The position numbers and the translations under genes are program-made. The notes under the pieces are model-generated. The model worked only from the letters and a program-made list of their open reading frames with translations. It was not told where the DNA came from and did no database searches. A DNA stretch of 64,000 bases. Origin: Cryptomeria japonica (taxonomy: Eukaryota; Streptophyta; Pinopsida; Cupressales; Cupressaceae). This document shows, one piece after another, positions 22,367 to 35,125 of the stretch. Each line of letters opens with the position of its first letter. Position 1 is the stretch's first letter. The stretch covers positions 476,504,573-476,568,572 of the forward strand of contig NC_081409.1 of NCBI RefSeq assembly GCF_030272615.1. The letters are read 5' to 3'.

Positions 22367-25300
22367 TTTTACGGATCTGGAACTAACAAAGGGACACTAT
22401 AGACAGATACAATAGAGCTAACCAGTAGAAAAGCCAGAGTCATCCAAAAAGGAATAAACATTCCAACTCTCATGGCATCAAAGGTTGCATCACAGAGTAG
22501 CCAAAATGAAACAGTCACCAGCTAGACACAAAAGAAAGACAATACAAGCCAGGCTGGAAACAACAACAGATCTAAACCACCTTATAGATCTGAGAGACAG
22601 AAAATGAGGGTTTATCAAGCACCCCCAGCCAAACATCAGGGTTTTCTCAGGCTCCCTTAACCTGTAACAAAATTTCCAACTCACCAGCAATAAAACCTGA
22701 GCCTAACCAAAAACACAAACTGGCCAAACTGGGCCCTTGAAAATTGCTAGCATCCAACCTGTCCAAAGCAAAAAACTAAGGTTTTTGCCAAGCTCCCTTA
22801 ACCTTGAGAGAGGCTCTTAAGAACCTGTCAGTGTCTCGAGACAACACCCAATACCTTCAACAATAGAAATAGGCTTCCAAGTGTAACCAATAGCATCTTA
22901 ATCCACCTTAATAGGAGACAAGTCTCCTCCAGCCACCTCCATCTCCACCTCCATAGAAGACATGTCCACCTCAAAAGGACTAATCGAAGAAACCCCAAGA
23001 TGCTGATATAAAATCATAATAAACCGAGCCATAGAACAAGGGAAGATAGGGATTAAAAAACCCTCATCAAAAGGGGAACCAGGATAAACCAAACATGCAC
23101 AAAAAAGATCAGTTCCCAAAACCATGAAAAATAAGGGTTTTGAAAAGGCTCCCTTAATCTTCTACTGAAACAAGAAAATAGGGGCTATCATAAATAACTC
23201 AAGACCAAATAAATCCACCCCACAGGGTTTTAACAAGCTCCCCAAACCCAAATCTATGGGTTTTAGCATGGATCCCATAACCATGAAAAAAAGAGACCAG
23301 AGCAATCACCGAAGGAAGGCAGCCATCCGAAAAAACTCCCTGCATCTACTCTCGGGAAGAAAAGCGAGACACAACTCCACCTCAATAGGAGTTGGGATCA
23401 CCTCAATAGAAACCTCAGCATATGACCCATAAGAGAGAAAATAGAGAGAAAACAAGAAAGAAAACAAACCCCCGAACGATCACAAAGTCATGCAAAAAAT
23501 AGTCATCCATCATTCCCATAGACAACCATGGCCCAATCTAGACAAAGACCTCGAAAGGGAGGAACCCATCAGAAGATAGGACAAGATCACCCAACAAAAC
23601 CACCACAGAAGAGATGATCGAGCCCTGATAGAGAACAACACCCCTCTAGCATGTGAGGCCCTACCCCGATTCAGTTTGACATTTTCAGTTATTTGCATAT
23701 TGAGACTATTATGGATGCTTTATTTTATGCATTATGGACTTAGAACTTATATGATTCCATGATTTGGATCACACTGACATTTGTTGATGTTTTATTTCAT
23801 GCATGATGATTATGAAACTTTAGATATGTTACTAGAATAGAATTACATTATGATGGTGAATGTCATTATGGGAAATTTGCAGGATTTTATTTTGATGAAA
23901 GAAAAATGATGCATATTTATGAATGATTCATTTTTGGGAAATTATGTTAATTGCTTATGTGAAATTGAATTTGTAACAAATGAGATATTAAATTACTGTT
24001 GCCTAATGTGTGAGTGTTTGATGTGTAATGAAATCCATGCATTTGATTATGTATAATTGTGATTATTTGGAGTTACTAATGTGTTAATTGAGATGCGCAG
24101 GAAAATTATCCATGTGACCATGGAATTTAATGGAGAACCAAGCCTAGACCAATGTGCGTTTGTTAAGCCGGGAGTTGTCTATTTGGAGAGACAACACCCC
24201 TCCCCTTGTAATGTATTTTATTTGTGATGTGTATAATGCTTGAATGTAAAAATTAATTTATGTGTATATGTGTAATCCTTCAAGAGACAAATTCCATGTG
24301 TGATTTTTATATTGTATTTTTGTTGTGTCACTTGACACATGTGCTGATTAAGTGTCATTGATTTTGACTTGTCTCTTGGAGGGAGTTTTGTTTCTACCAA
24401 AGCCATTCAAAAACATGAGTGTGGTCCCAAATCTGCCTTGGGTAGGGAGTCTTGGGAGTGGTCAACTCAAGTTTGACCCGTAGGTAAACTTCAGTTGGGT
24501 TTCCAAAGGGTTTAATGGACTCCTAGGGTAAGTTTTTAGGCTTTTCCAAAGGTCCAAAGGGTATACCTATGGGTTAGGGGCATTTTGCAACATGTGGCTT
24601 CTCCCATGTGACTATGTAGTCACTTCAAAAAGTGGTGTTTTCAAGATGCACGAAAATTCAACTTAGGAAGTTCTTCCTAGGATAGAGAACCTTCCTTTTA
24701 GAAGTTAAACTCTCTTCCCCATCTTCTTCCACCTTTTCCCTTTCCAATTTGAGTAATGTGCAAGAGTTTGGGAAGGGCAACCAATGGGAACTCACACCTC
24801 ACCCAAGGGATTGGGAAGTGTGTGAGAGGCCTTCTTAGGCAAGAATTTGGAAACTTAGTGAGTAATCACCCACTCTCCTTTCTTGGAGATTATGCTTGTT
24901 TTGAGAAAGTTAGTAGGAGTTTAGCATTTTTGGTGGAATTTGGAGAAAGTTAGTGTGGAATTGGGCAGCTCATCCCCAACTAAGTTTAGCAAACCTTTTG
25001 GCAGAATAAGGTTGGTTACTCCCTTCTTCCTCTTGTTATGTTGTAAATGTTAGTTTATGTTGTTTTGTAAAAGAAAAGAGTTGCTTGAAAAATTGTGTTT
25101 TATGAAGTTTTTGTGTTGAAGTTAAAATGTGTAGTTTTCTTTTCTATGTGTTTGTTTGTGTTTCTTGTTGTTTTTGGGAGTGTCCAAGATCTCCTATCCT
25201 TGGGAGGGTAGGAAGATCTTGGGGTGGAAGGAGTATGACAGCCATGGGTGAGAGGCTCTCCTCATGGAGAGTGTTCTCAAGGGTGTCCTTGGTGACCCTT

Positions 25301-26335
25301 GATGCATAGCCTTGTGTATGCATTTGGGGGTCATAAGGGGAGTAAATATGGCCATGAGCCTTTTGGGGGGCATAAGGAAATGAGGAAGTATTTTTGGTTG
25401 CATTTGTATTGCCATGAGGTGGCTTAAGTTGTATTGTTTTGGCATGCATTCTCCCCATAGGTACTTGGTCCACTTCCACCCATGGAAGAGTCACCATGAA
25501 AGTGGTGAATGTGTAGCTTGGGAAGGGATATTTGAATGTAAATGTGTTTCTATGTTTGTTGTGGGGTTTGCATGTTTGTAACCCATCTAGTGCTTGGTTC
25601 TCCAAGCTCGGGGGTGGCTTCTAGTAAGCCTAGGCTAGGAGGTGAGCTTCCCATGGTCAAAAATGTGTTTTAATGCAGGTTGCATGGGAATGGGAAAAGA
25701 AGGATTGAAGAACTAAACTGCTGTTTTTGTGTTGCAAAAAGATTTTGTCTTTTCAAAAAAAGGAGAAGGATAGATTTAATGTAATAGTTGGTGTAAAAGA
25801 TGCAAAGTGAGCACTTGTAGTGTTCTCTTCAAAAAAAGAGTTGTATTATTTTTAAGTTACTATGTAGAGAAGAAACATTGTTGGGATTTCATCCCATTTG
25901 TATTCATGTTATTTGGTACCCATAATAATTTTGTATCTACCTTGCTAATGAAATACATGATGTTTTCCCTATTTTGGATAGTTGCAAATGAAAGAAGTAA
26001 TACATTTGATTGTATGAAAATTTTTATGTCTTACAAAAGAAAGTGAAGCCATTACATTTATTAAGATTTCTGCAAGAAAATGGATTTTAATGCTACATGT
26101 TCTTTACAATGTTAGGCTGCTGTAAACTTAAGTAAAAACAGTCTTTAATTTTTCTGTTCATTGCAGAAATGAAATTTGTTATATTAGTTTTTTCTTTGCA
26201 AGAAAACAAAAGAATATTTAGCTTTTAATATTTATTACTTTTAAATGTTGATTGGACAAACTGGTTCTAGATACAGTTCTGATAATATTTTAAAACAGCA
26301 AGAAGATCTGACAATCTTGTTAAACTAGTCCATTT

Positions 26336-26337
<2 letters not shown>
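22367..26337. other. Gene-free interval, probably old retroelement sequence
   Basis: 22367-23700 is A/C-rich with recurring GGGTTTT-AGGCTCCCTTAA phrases. 23700-25750 is T/G-rich and includes a small hairpin GTTGTCT-N8-AGACAAC (24174-24195). A leftward frame of 153 codons at 25144-25605 is Pro/His/Thr-rich and matches no family I know. I make no gene call. Confidence 0.45.
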
Positions 26338-26375
<38 letters not shown>

Positions 26376-26543
26376 ACCATTAAGAATCATTTAAGAAGAA
26401 TCTGTTTTAAAAAAAAAAAAAAAGAGAAATAATACTTTTCCAGATCTGATATTACCCAAAAAAAAAAGAGGAGTAAACTGATAATATGATTAAGTATATC
26501 AAATATAGATATGGATATATATATATATATATACATATATATT

Positions 26544-26574
<31 letters not shown>

Positions 26575-26690
26575 TTATTCATTTTCAAAAAAAACTACCT
26601 GTTTCAAAACAGAAAACCTTATGCATTTTTATTTTTACCAGATTATATACACATGTATAAACATATATATATATATATATATACAATGAT
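26338..26690. repeat. TA-dinucleotide microsatellites and A-runs
   Basis: TA runs occur at about 26338-26372, 26515-26576 and 26661-26683, with A-runs near 26410 and 26458. Reading frames across them translate to Ile/Tyr repeats and are not genes. Confidence 0.95.
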
Positions 26691-26721
26691 GTTATTAAAA
26701 AAATATATATATAACACAAAT

Positions 26722-26771
26722 ACTGCCCAGCGAAATAAACGTTTTTACTGCCCAGTGAAATAAACGTTTTT
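26722..26771. repeat. 25-bp tandem duplication
   Basis: ACTGCCCAG(C/T)GAAATAAACG begins at 26722 and 26747. Confidence 0.9.
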
Positions 26772-26821
26772 TTTAAAGCCTGCGAAAACAAACATCTAAC
26801 AGAAAAGAAGGGGCTAGGTTA

Positions 26822-27260
26822 TTGCGGGCCGCAGCGCCGGGCGGCGGCGGCCGCAGCGCCGGGCGGCGGCGGCCGCAGCTTGCGGCGCCCCGCAGACTGC
26901 GGGCGGCGACGCCGCAGCCTGCGGGAGCCGCAGCCTGCGGCGGCGCCGTCCGCAGCAGCGGTGCCCCGCGCTACTGGACCCCACCTCCCCATCTCCTCTC
27001 TCCGCAGAACCCCGCGTCTCCTCCCTCCGCTACCCGCAGACTTCGCATTAAATAAACAAACAAAAAAAAAGGGGGCGCTAGGGTTGGTTGCGGGTTTTTC
27101 CGTCCACCGCTTCGCCTTCGCCTCCCGCGCCGCAGGTAAAACAGGCGCCGCTTCTGTGTACCCCGCCCAGGCTGTAACTCGAAACTCAAAAATAAAGAGA
27201 GAGAACAACGGACAGAGGGCTCGACAGCGGGGTTCGGCCCTGCACGCGGGTGCCTTGGCC
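26822..27260. other. GC-rich island with 22-bp tandem units
   Basis: A sharply bounded G/C- and CpG-rich block in otherwise AT-rich DNA. GGCCGCAGCGCCGGGCGGCG repeats at 26827 and 26849, and CTGCGG/CCGCAG palindromic words recur through 26970. Reading frames here (for example 26880-27323 and 26819-27208) are Ala/Arg/Pro low-complexity on both strands, so I do not call a protein. It could be the leader of a retroelement or a former CpG-rich promoter. Methylation decay appears limited. Confidence 0.6.
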
Positions 27261-27330
27261 GCCGACCCCCTTTCCTTGCTCTCAACCCATACACAAAAAA
27301 AAGGGAAAGTTTTGGGGCATTAACGTGTTC

Positions 27331-27358
27331 GCCCTAACCCTAATTTTCGGGTTAGGGC
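27331..27358. repeat. Perfect 10-bp inverted repeat with CCCTAA words
   Basis: GCCCTAACCC, an 8-base loop (TAATTTTC), then GGGTTAGGGC. The top strand includes CCCTAACCCTAA, which resembles telomeric repeats but is only two units. Confidence 0.85.
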
Positions 27359-27440
27359 AACACTCTCAATTTAAATCAACATGTGAGTTTTCTTTTGATA
27401 TATGGGGGTTTATAACTAAACATATAAATGATTTTATAAA

Positions 27441-27515
27441 ACATATATATATATATATATATGTGTATATATATATGTGTCCATATATATATACATATAT
27501 ATATATATATGTATA
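27441..27515. repeat. TA/TG microsatellite
   Basis: Runs of TA with interspersed TGTGTA and CATA words follow the GC-rich island on its right side. Confidence 0.95.
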
Positions 27516-30500
27516 AAAGCAGTCTTAAAATGGTATTTAATAGGAATAAATTTTGTTAAATTAAGTCCTACAATGTTGGGCATATGTAGAAGAACTTTAT
27601 AAGGGTTTTTTTTAAGAGTGGATTTAATTCCAAGAGGAGTTAAATTTCTTTATTTAACCGGACTCATATATCGTTTTTTTTTTTTTTGAATTAGGAAATG
27701 TTAATTTCCCTTTTAAATTATTAATGAGTTAGAAGAATTTTTATAAGAAGAAACGTTATAAAATGATTTAATTGCCTAGGTGGACTAGATTTTTTTTTAA
27801 AAAAAAGGGGTGCAAACACTAAGATTTTGTAGGGCCAAAGAGGGCCAAAATTAAGTATATGATTATAACGTAATTTTAAACTATGGGGGTCTCAATTAAA
27901 TAAGGTGTTTTAAATTACGATGAATATTAACTTAAAAATTTTAGTGGATAAGAAGATAGGATAAAATTTAAAATGCTTAAATTTGAAATTTATCGTTACA
28001 CTTGAACTTTTAATTATTTATTAATGAAGCTTAGTGAGTTTCCTTTTTGGGAGAAATTTTAGCGCATGGAATAACTTAGTTATCCTTATTACTAAATCGA
28101 ACTTAATTACCAGATTGGCACAAATGTAGTTCGACCAAACCAAAGTTGCATTATTTTAATTTAGTTAACCGATAATTAGTTAAGTATTTAAAAAAAAAAA
28201 ATTCCCGTTCGTGCCCAAGAGTTGGGCATGACACAGCACACCCCTCTACGCGCACCAAACCTAGAAAAGAACCAGGCCCTGGACGCACCACCCAGATCCC
28301 AAACCTCCCCTCCACACCAGGAGAACACGAAAAGAGAAGGTGGCAAGAAAAATCCCCAAATGAACACCAAAGAGGCAACCAAGATGTTCCACTCCCAACA
28401 CAAACCAGAAATGTACCCCCATCTTCACAAAGCAGAGCAACAACTACCTCCCATCACAAAGAACACATAAGGCTCAAACCATGGAAAAAAGAAAGATCAG
28501 CATAGGGGGATGGGCGTCCCCAAACAAGAACTCCAACCGCTAGAGAAGCTACTCCTAACATAGAGACCTGCATCCACACACAAGCCTAGGGAAAAATTAG
28601 GCCCGCACAACCAACCGCAGGAGGCAGGAATAGAACATGAGATATCCTCTCCCCCACCATCTGCATCACCATCCTCATCACCATCTCCAAGGTCTTCGAC
28701 CGATAAAACCCTAGCTTTCCCTCTATAGCTTGCTCACTCATTCCCGCTCATCGCTTTTGAGTTCCAGTTGTCTTTTATGCATGTTTTCAATTACTTGAAT
28801 AATGGGTTTATGTTTGTTTGTTTCATGTAGTCCTATTGTTAAATCCATAACATCATCTTGATCACCCTCCTCATGATGACTTTACTTTTTATATGTTATA
28901 TATGAGATAACATTATTGTATTAGGTTCATTTATTAATCATAATTTCTTGTTAAATAGTCAAGAACACTCAAAAGGGGTTTGTAAGTTTCTATGAAGGTT
29001 ATTGTCTCAACACAAAGCTAAGACAACTCTAGTAACGTATCCACCATGAGAAACTAAAATAAAATTTTGGTCACATGTTTAAAGTACAACTATCCTTCAA
29101 AAAAAAGTATGCATATTTTTAATTAAATGGACACACTAAATGATTTATTGTCTAAGACAAACATTGCTATTATAATTCTCCACTGTTTTTTTTACTAGAG
29201 AATAGAAGAACAAAATACCATTTGTCAAGGCACACAAATATAGTATACAAAGGCCCTTCTCTAGTGTAACTCTAGTAAAAGGGAGTTAAAATTATTAATA
29301 TTATAATTTTCTTTTCTCAAAACTAAACAAAATATAATAAAATACGTAATTCAAATTGTAAGGTTTAAGCTTCCTAGAACAAATTAAAAACTAATTTTGC
29401 TTAGCCATACAAGTCTTTACAAAAAAATTAGTCTTCTAACAGCCCAATGACTGACAACCCCATACCTAAATTGGATACTTCAAAATGAGAAAGAGGTGAT
29501 AGGCACACACCTAAAAGAGTTTAACCATGTAAATATTCTGAGAAATGTGTTCTTTCAAAAGCATAAGCATTCTCTCTACAAGCATAAGCACAATCTCTAC
29601 TAAAACATCAAAATCTAATTCCTTTCAAATATAAACTCTAACTTTCACACATAATAAAAAATTTTGTAAGATTAGGGACCCTTTAGGATGTTGCCACAAC
29701 AGTGTGTTTTACTTTTAAAACATCCTATTTTTTGTTGGAAATCACATATTTTTTAGAAAATATAATGATTTAATACTTGAGAGGTCCCCATTAGTCTATT
29801 TTTTAGAAAATATAATGATTTAACACGTGGGGCAACGACAATGACAAAATCCAAAAGAAGAAACCCCAATGACAATGGAGAAAATAAAAAACACCACAAC
29901 TAAACAAGAGACAAACCCTCACCAAAGCTAAGAGAATAACATCATAAATAAAATAATTTCCACCGCTCATGTCAACGAAGACATTCTCAACAACATGAAC
30001 CGTGACAGAACCAACAACTCTTGAAACCCAAGCACTGTCGTCATCGTCCAAAGCCAAGCTTAAACCAACTAGACACACCACCATCTCAAACAATAGTATG
30101 ATCATTATTAGAAACCCTAGCTCCATCTTTACTAGACACCCAGATAGATTGACAGACCATAATAGTAGCACCAACCAAAGGAAAAAGGACAATTGAGGCA
30201 CATGAGGCACTACAAATAGAAAAGGGCGCCAAAACCCTCACACCACCACAACAAAGACAAACAAATAATTATATTGTAAAATATTTTTCCCTCACATGCA
30301 AATATTATTAATGAAAACATTTTATGAGAAGCATATATTGATGAGTAGAAGGTGTTAGTGCATATCATACTAGTACAAATGATGAAAATGATATTATCAT
30401 CTACCTTCATCTAGATTGGTTGACCATTAGAGATTCAACTAATGAAATGAATGACAAGCTTCAATTTGAGAAAATAGACTAGTTGCAGTAGTGAAATAAA

Positions 30501-31536
30501 AAAAGAGGCAATATAGGATATTACAATATAGACAATAAGGGTTTTAATGTCTCCAAAATAAAAAAATTAAATTATGTTTAAAAGCAACAGTCAATAGGAA
30601 ACATTAGAAAAAATCTTTAAAGTTGTTGCAAAATAGAGTGCATAAGAAAGGTGTAGGAAACCATATTTCCAAGAGTAGAGGAATAGAAGAGGAGAAAAAA
30701 GAATTTGTAGGTGTATGTACATATTTAAGGCACTCATGTGACTTACAAAATAAAGGGACAATAATATTTCAATAGATGAGTGAAGCAATGATAATTTGAA
30801 GGCTCAAGGATTTAAAGATGTATAGGTGGTAGGTGTCTAGCTAACATTATGAATATCATTAAATTTGTTTCTTTTTGGAATACTCCCTATATTTAATGTT
30901 CATGAATAATTTTGACATTGAATCATCATTATATTGCATGTGCTTGAAGAACAAAAGTTTGTACTTAATTAAGCTATGTAAGTTGCTTATTGAGATAACA
31001 ATTGACATTTTGGGAGTTTTATTTTGGAAAAAAGGTTTATTGTTCAAAATTTCTTATAGAGGGTGAGGAAATAGTTGATATAGTCCTAAATATTTACATT
31101 TCTGGATAATAGATACCTATTTTATTCATTCTTCATTATTGATAGATAACAAAAAAGTTGTTCATAATAAACACTTGATAATATGGAAAAATATGTTGAA
31201 GATAAGTTGGTGTTGTTAGTGGTTTAGTGAAAATTTAATAAAACCTGAAAAAAAAAATATAATCAATTAATCTTGTATTTATTTGACACTAAATAGTAGT
31301 TCCTATGCTTACTATATGTTTACCCAAGGCAAGAATTCCAAAAATCATATCTCTGGTAAATTTCATCATATTTGAAAAGAGATTATTAGCATTTGATCAT
31401 AGAAACAAGGCGACGAGGGAGAAAATGAGCTTCTTGGAATACTTATAAAAGATAGATGAATTTCATGTTTTCAGATTCGTATTTTGACAAAGTGCCCAAG
31501 GACATATTTCTATTAGAAACACTACAATTGTTAGCA
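27516..31536. other. Gene-free interval
   Basis: AT-rich with two A/C-rich patches (28200-28740 and 29820-30250) resembling the 22.4-23.6 kb patch in composition. The phrase TTGTCTTTTATGCATGTTTT occurs at 28769 and also at about 22238. CCAAGAGTTGGGCATGACA at about 28214 resembles an LTR-end phrase. A leftward hydrophobic frame at 29803-30210 is not credible as a gene. Confidence 0.4.
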
Positions 31537-32572
31537 TGAGGGCTGGGAGATGCCTCCATGACCATACTTTGAGATTTTGTTTTTGTTTCCTATTTGAACA
31601 TACTATATACACTTAAAAATTAGCTTGAGAAAATTAATTAAATACATGTTATTTAATTAATGTCTAATGTCTAATTCCTCTATCTATAAATAAATTATTT
31701 AATTTGTTTATATGATTCATGTCATTTATTATTCCTATCCTAAATTATTTCCACATCATCTAACCAACTTTTCCTATCATACCACATCAACATATGTGTC
31801 TCACAAATTAAATATTCTTAAAAATATTTAATTAATCAATTATCTCTAACCAATTCAACAAACTAAAAGGGACACATGCCATTTGCAACAAATTGAGAAA
31901 TTCAATATTCCTAAATATTTAATTAATCAAATATATTCAACACATTTACAACCAAATAAGGACAATTGGCATTCCTCTTTCTTCTCCATCCTCCACATTT
32001 CACTTGTTTCCCCTTAAGGAAACAATATCCACTTTTCTCTCTAACCTCTCCATCTCCAGTCGTTCATTTTCTCAAATCAAATCTCAACCATCCATATTTT
32101 CCAAATAGGACACGAGCCTTGGAAAATCTATAAATAATCCCTCATTGGCACAAATCAAGAGCTAGCTAGAGTTTAGAAGCATTTTAGGAAGAATAGATCA
32201 TTTTAGCAATCAAGCATGTTAGCAATCTTTTCCCATTCTCATTCTCATAGCATTATCATTAGCATAAATCAATATAGAAGCATTTTTACATCATGTTGAT
32301 CTTAATTTACATATCATCTATCTCATCATCATATAGTGTAGGAAGGATTTCCTTGCATTTAAATATAATCTCATTCTCTAGGTTGTCATAGTAAAAGTCA
32401 TTTGCATAAAATCTGAGAGCAAAGATGACTTGAAGAATCCTTAGAGATAGAGGACAATGGGACACTCTTAAGAAGGCTGAATTGGAATTTTATTTTCTTA
32501 ATTTTCTTTCAACATATAGTCTCATTGATGTGTTTTAGGATTTAATTTGATTGACACTTAATTATGCAAACA
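31537..32572 (+). repeat. Probable 5' LTR of gypsy element
   Basis: The proposed start is TGAGGGCTGGGAGATGCC and the end is ATGCAAACA just before the PBS-like site. It contains the promoter TATAAATA at 32129, followed by a leader with GAGCTAGCTAGAG. Ends are guesses because the partner LTR is not visible. Confidence 0.4.
32129..32136 (+). promoter_or_regulatory. TATA box in gypsy LTR
   Basis: TATAAATA in AAAATCTATAAATAATCCC. Transcription of the genomic RNA would start about 30 bases downstream. Confidence 0.55.
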
Positions 32573-32575
32573 TTT

Positions 32576-32595
32576 TGCGGCACCCACCATGGGGC
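32576..32595 (+). other. Primer-binding-site-like block
   Basis: TGCGGCACCCACCATGGGGC resembles the GGCGCCCACCGTGGGGC-type phrase found immediately after the 5' LTR in many plant gypsy elements. The tRNA partner is not established here. Confidence 0.5.
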
Positions 32596-32674
32596 ACTAC
32601 CCTATTTTTAACATTTTTATCGCAAGTTTTGATAGGCACAGATCTGAAGTTCTGTTTTGGTGCAATTGATATTT

Positions 32675-32845
32675 CTTATTGAGCATTTAACAATATTTAT
32701 AGCACATTCAGTAGTTCTTTTAGCACATTTAAATATTCTTGTAGTGGATTTAACTATTCTTATAGTGCTTTTAATGTATCTTGTAGTGCATATAATAGTT
32801 TTAGTAGTGCGTTTAATCTCTATTTTAGTACATTTGAAGTAGAGA
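32675..32845 (+). repeat. Degenerate AGTGCATTTAAT-type repeats in gypsy leader
   Basis: About eight units of roughly 20-25 bp with the core (T)AG(C/T)(A/G)CATTTAA...(T)TCTTGTAGTG. A frame of 61 codons across it (32657-32842) is only a hydrophobic product of the repeat. The same kind of motif, reading in the opposite direction, fills the leader of the PMD gene at 63250-63560. Confidence 0.65.
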
Positions 32846-34307
32846 CCATAATATTTTCTTAACAGTGTCTCTATCTATTTTCTGGGTTAAAATCTGACAA
32901 TTGAGGACCAGACAAAAGGAAATTCAAAATACTAACAGTGAGTTGCAAGACCTAGCATTGAGATTTTTTTTCAATTATTTATTTCTCTTATTTGCATGCT
33001 TAAAATAGGCACATAGCTTAAGTAGAGGGATAATTAAACAATGTCTACCATGCTTGTAAAGTGATACACATATTCTCTCCCCTTAATTGGGTGACCAAAA
33101 AGCTAGACTCACTCTTTCAAATTATTGCATTAGGATAACACCTTTAGAAGGCATGCCCTCTTGAGAAGCCCATAAGGTTGGTGAGAGGGGAATGACCTAA
33201 GTGGGAATGGCTAAAGCCAAGTTATTCCAACCCACTATAATCAAACATGGTGGTGATGAAAATCATCTCTAGTGGTAGTGTTCATTGATAGCCCTCCCCC
33301 AGTATCCTTGTGATGTGAAAAGCCTTTGTTTTGAAAGTTGGGAGGCCTCTTGAGGGAGTTTATCATTGACACATCAAACAGAAACCCATAAGAATAGAAT
33401 TCAATCGAGTCAATAGTTAAACATTATAATATCATAGTGCAAGGGTGGGGAAGAATCTGCCCTCAAGCATTGACCATAAGGATCCCAAGAAAATGATCCA
33501 ATTAAGGAGAAATTCTCTTTGGATCAACTTCTGGAAAAAAGGCAAAAAAACGGGCGCACCCTAGAGTGTGACAAGGTTATTTGAGCTGATGGAGATTCCA
33601 AGATGTGAGTTGTGATATTATTTATGACCCTTGACAATAGGAGAGTCTAATTGACGTGTCTTCAATTTTGTAAAACCTGTCCATAACCTCGATAACACCA
33701 GACCCAAAATAGGTCACCATAAACCAAATCCAACACCATCGATGAACTAGAACACAAACAAGATAACCAATAGCATCCTGAAAGCCATCTAGAAGTTGCA
33801 CCAACACCACTTATCACATGCATCAGAAGATATTCAACAAAGCACTATTGGTAAAACCCTTACCAGTGATCAAAAGGCTTACTAGAACAAATGATAGCTC
33901 CTGAGTCATTAAATCCTGAACCAACTGATCATGATACACATTTGAATAGCATGAATGATAAATCCAAACCAAAGCATACTAGATTATACCATATCAATAT
34001 CATAATCAACCACTCTACTAGAACCAACTGGAAACCAGTAAACAACCGATGTTGCCATCAATGACAAAACATCAATGCAACACATAATCAATTCCTCCAA
34101 ATTGCCAACACCTCTTAAAGGCACTGAAGGATGAGAAACTTGACACTCTTCCCAAACATTATTGATTGAGCCTACACAATCAATGAACATTGGCACTAAA
34201 GAAACAACAAAGATCATACACCTAGCTACATCACTAACAGAGCAAGAAAGACCAAATTTCACCAAGTTCTTCAAAGAAAGGAAAATTAATTTTGTTTGAT
34301 CCTACAC
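32846..34307. other. Gypsy leader and lost gag region
   Basis: No intact gag, zinc knuckle or protease is visible. 33600-34290 reads leftward in two short frames but looks like unrelated inserted or rearranged sequence. Recognisable pre-RT coding starts at about 34308. Confidence 0.4.
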
Positions 34308-35125
34308 TGATATGCAAGGACTAAACCTTGATTTGATAATGCATCACTTATACATAGCTCCTAGAGTCCAACCAGTAAAGAACAAACTAAGAAAGATGCA
34401 TCCACATATAGCTCTACTAGTGAAAGTAGAATTGAAGAAACTATTAGATGTGGGATTCATCTGACCAATCGACTATGTAGAGTGGATATCAAACATTGTA
34501 CCTGTGTCCAAACCAAATAAGAGCATCAGAATATGTATAGATTTTAGAGATCTTAACAAGGCTTGTCCAAAGGATGACTTTTCTTTGCCCAGCATAGACA
34601 TCATTATAGATTTAACCCTCAGCCATTATATGCTATCACTTATGGATGGTTTTTTAGGATACAATCAAATCAAGATAGCACCAAAAGATCAAGATAAAAT
34701 AGCTTTCACAATCCCTTCGGGTACATATTGTTGGAATGTCATGCCTTTTGGATTAAAGAACGTAGGAGCAACTTATCAACATGTAATGACTATAAATTTT
34801 TATGACATGATGCACACATTTATGGAGGACTATGTACATAACCTGCTAGAAAAAACATTCACCAGGGAAGGACATCTAGAGATCTTTGATAAGATATTTC
34901 AGCATTTAGAAAAAAGTTCAATGTATGACTCAATCCAAAAAAATGTGTGTTTGGAGTCACATCTGAAAAGCTCTAGGGTTACATTGTTTTAGCTAAAGGC
35001 ATAGAAGTAGATCCAGCAAAGGTTCAAGAAATCATTTAAATGTCAGCTCCTAGGAACATTAGTCAACCAGAACATCAGTCAACTAAGGTCTTTACAAGGA
35101 AGGCTACAATCTATTAGAAGATTCA
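34308..35125 (+). pseudogene. Gypsy reverse transcriptase remnant
   Basis: The pre-RT part (MQGLNLDLIMHHLYIAPR, then KLRKMHPH) leads to RT blocks RICIDFRDLNKACPKDDFSL (about 34529), LSLMDGFLGYNQIKIA (about 34637), KIAFTIPSGTYCWNVMPFGL (about 34697) and the catalytic-box region MEDYVHNLL (about 34822). The usual YVDDLL is changed to YVHNLL, which removes both catalytic Asp residues, so the enzyme is dead even apart from stops near 34462 and 34991. The block order and the pre-RT wording fit the Tat lineage. Confidence 0.85.

Noticed and set aside
25144-25605. 153-residue leftward Pro/His/Thr-rich frame
   Set aside because: Low-complexity composition, no recognisable motif, and a second overlapping open frame on the same strand; possibly chance.
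26486-26689. Ile/Tyr-repeat reading frame
   Set aside because: Pure product of TA microsatellites.
26880-27323. 147-codon Ala/Arg/Pro-rich reading frame in the GC island
   Set aside because: Open frames exist on both strands here only because GC-rich DNA has few stops; composition is low-complexity and follows the 22-bp repeat.
27331-27358. Interstitial telomere
   Set aside because: Only two CCCTAA-like units, and not the usual plant TTTAGGG array.
29803-30210. 135-residue leftward membrane-like protein
   Set aside because: Hydrophobicity results from an A/C-rich plus strand read in reverse; no family wording and no promoter seen.
32657-32842. Small hydrophobic protein of 61 residues
   Set aside because: It is the translation of a degenerate 20-25 bp leader repeat; no start context or homologue.
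33984-34274. 96-residue leftward protein between gypsy leader and RT
   Set aside because: No homology and no promoter; sequence looks like rearranged noncoding DNA.
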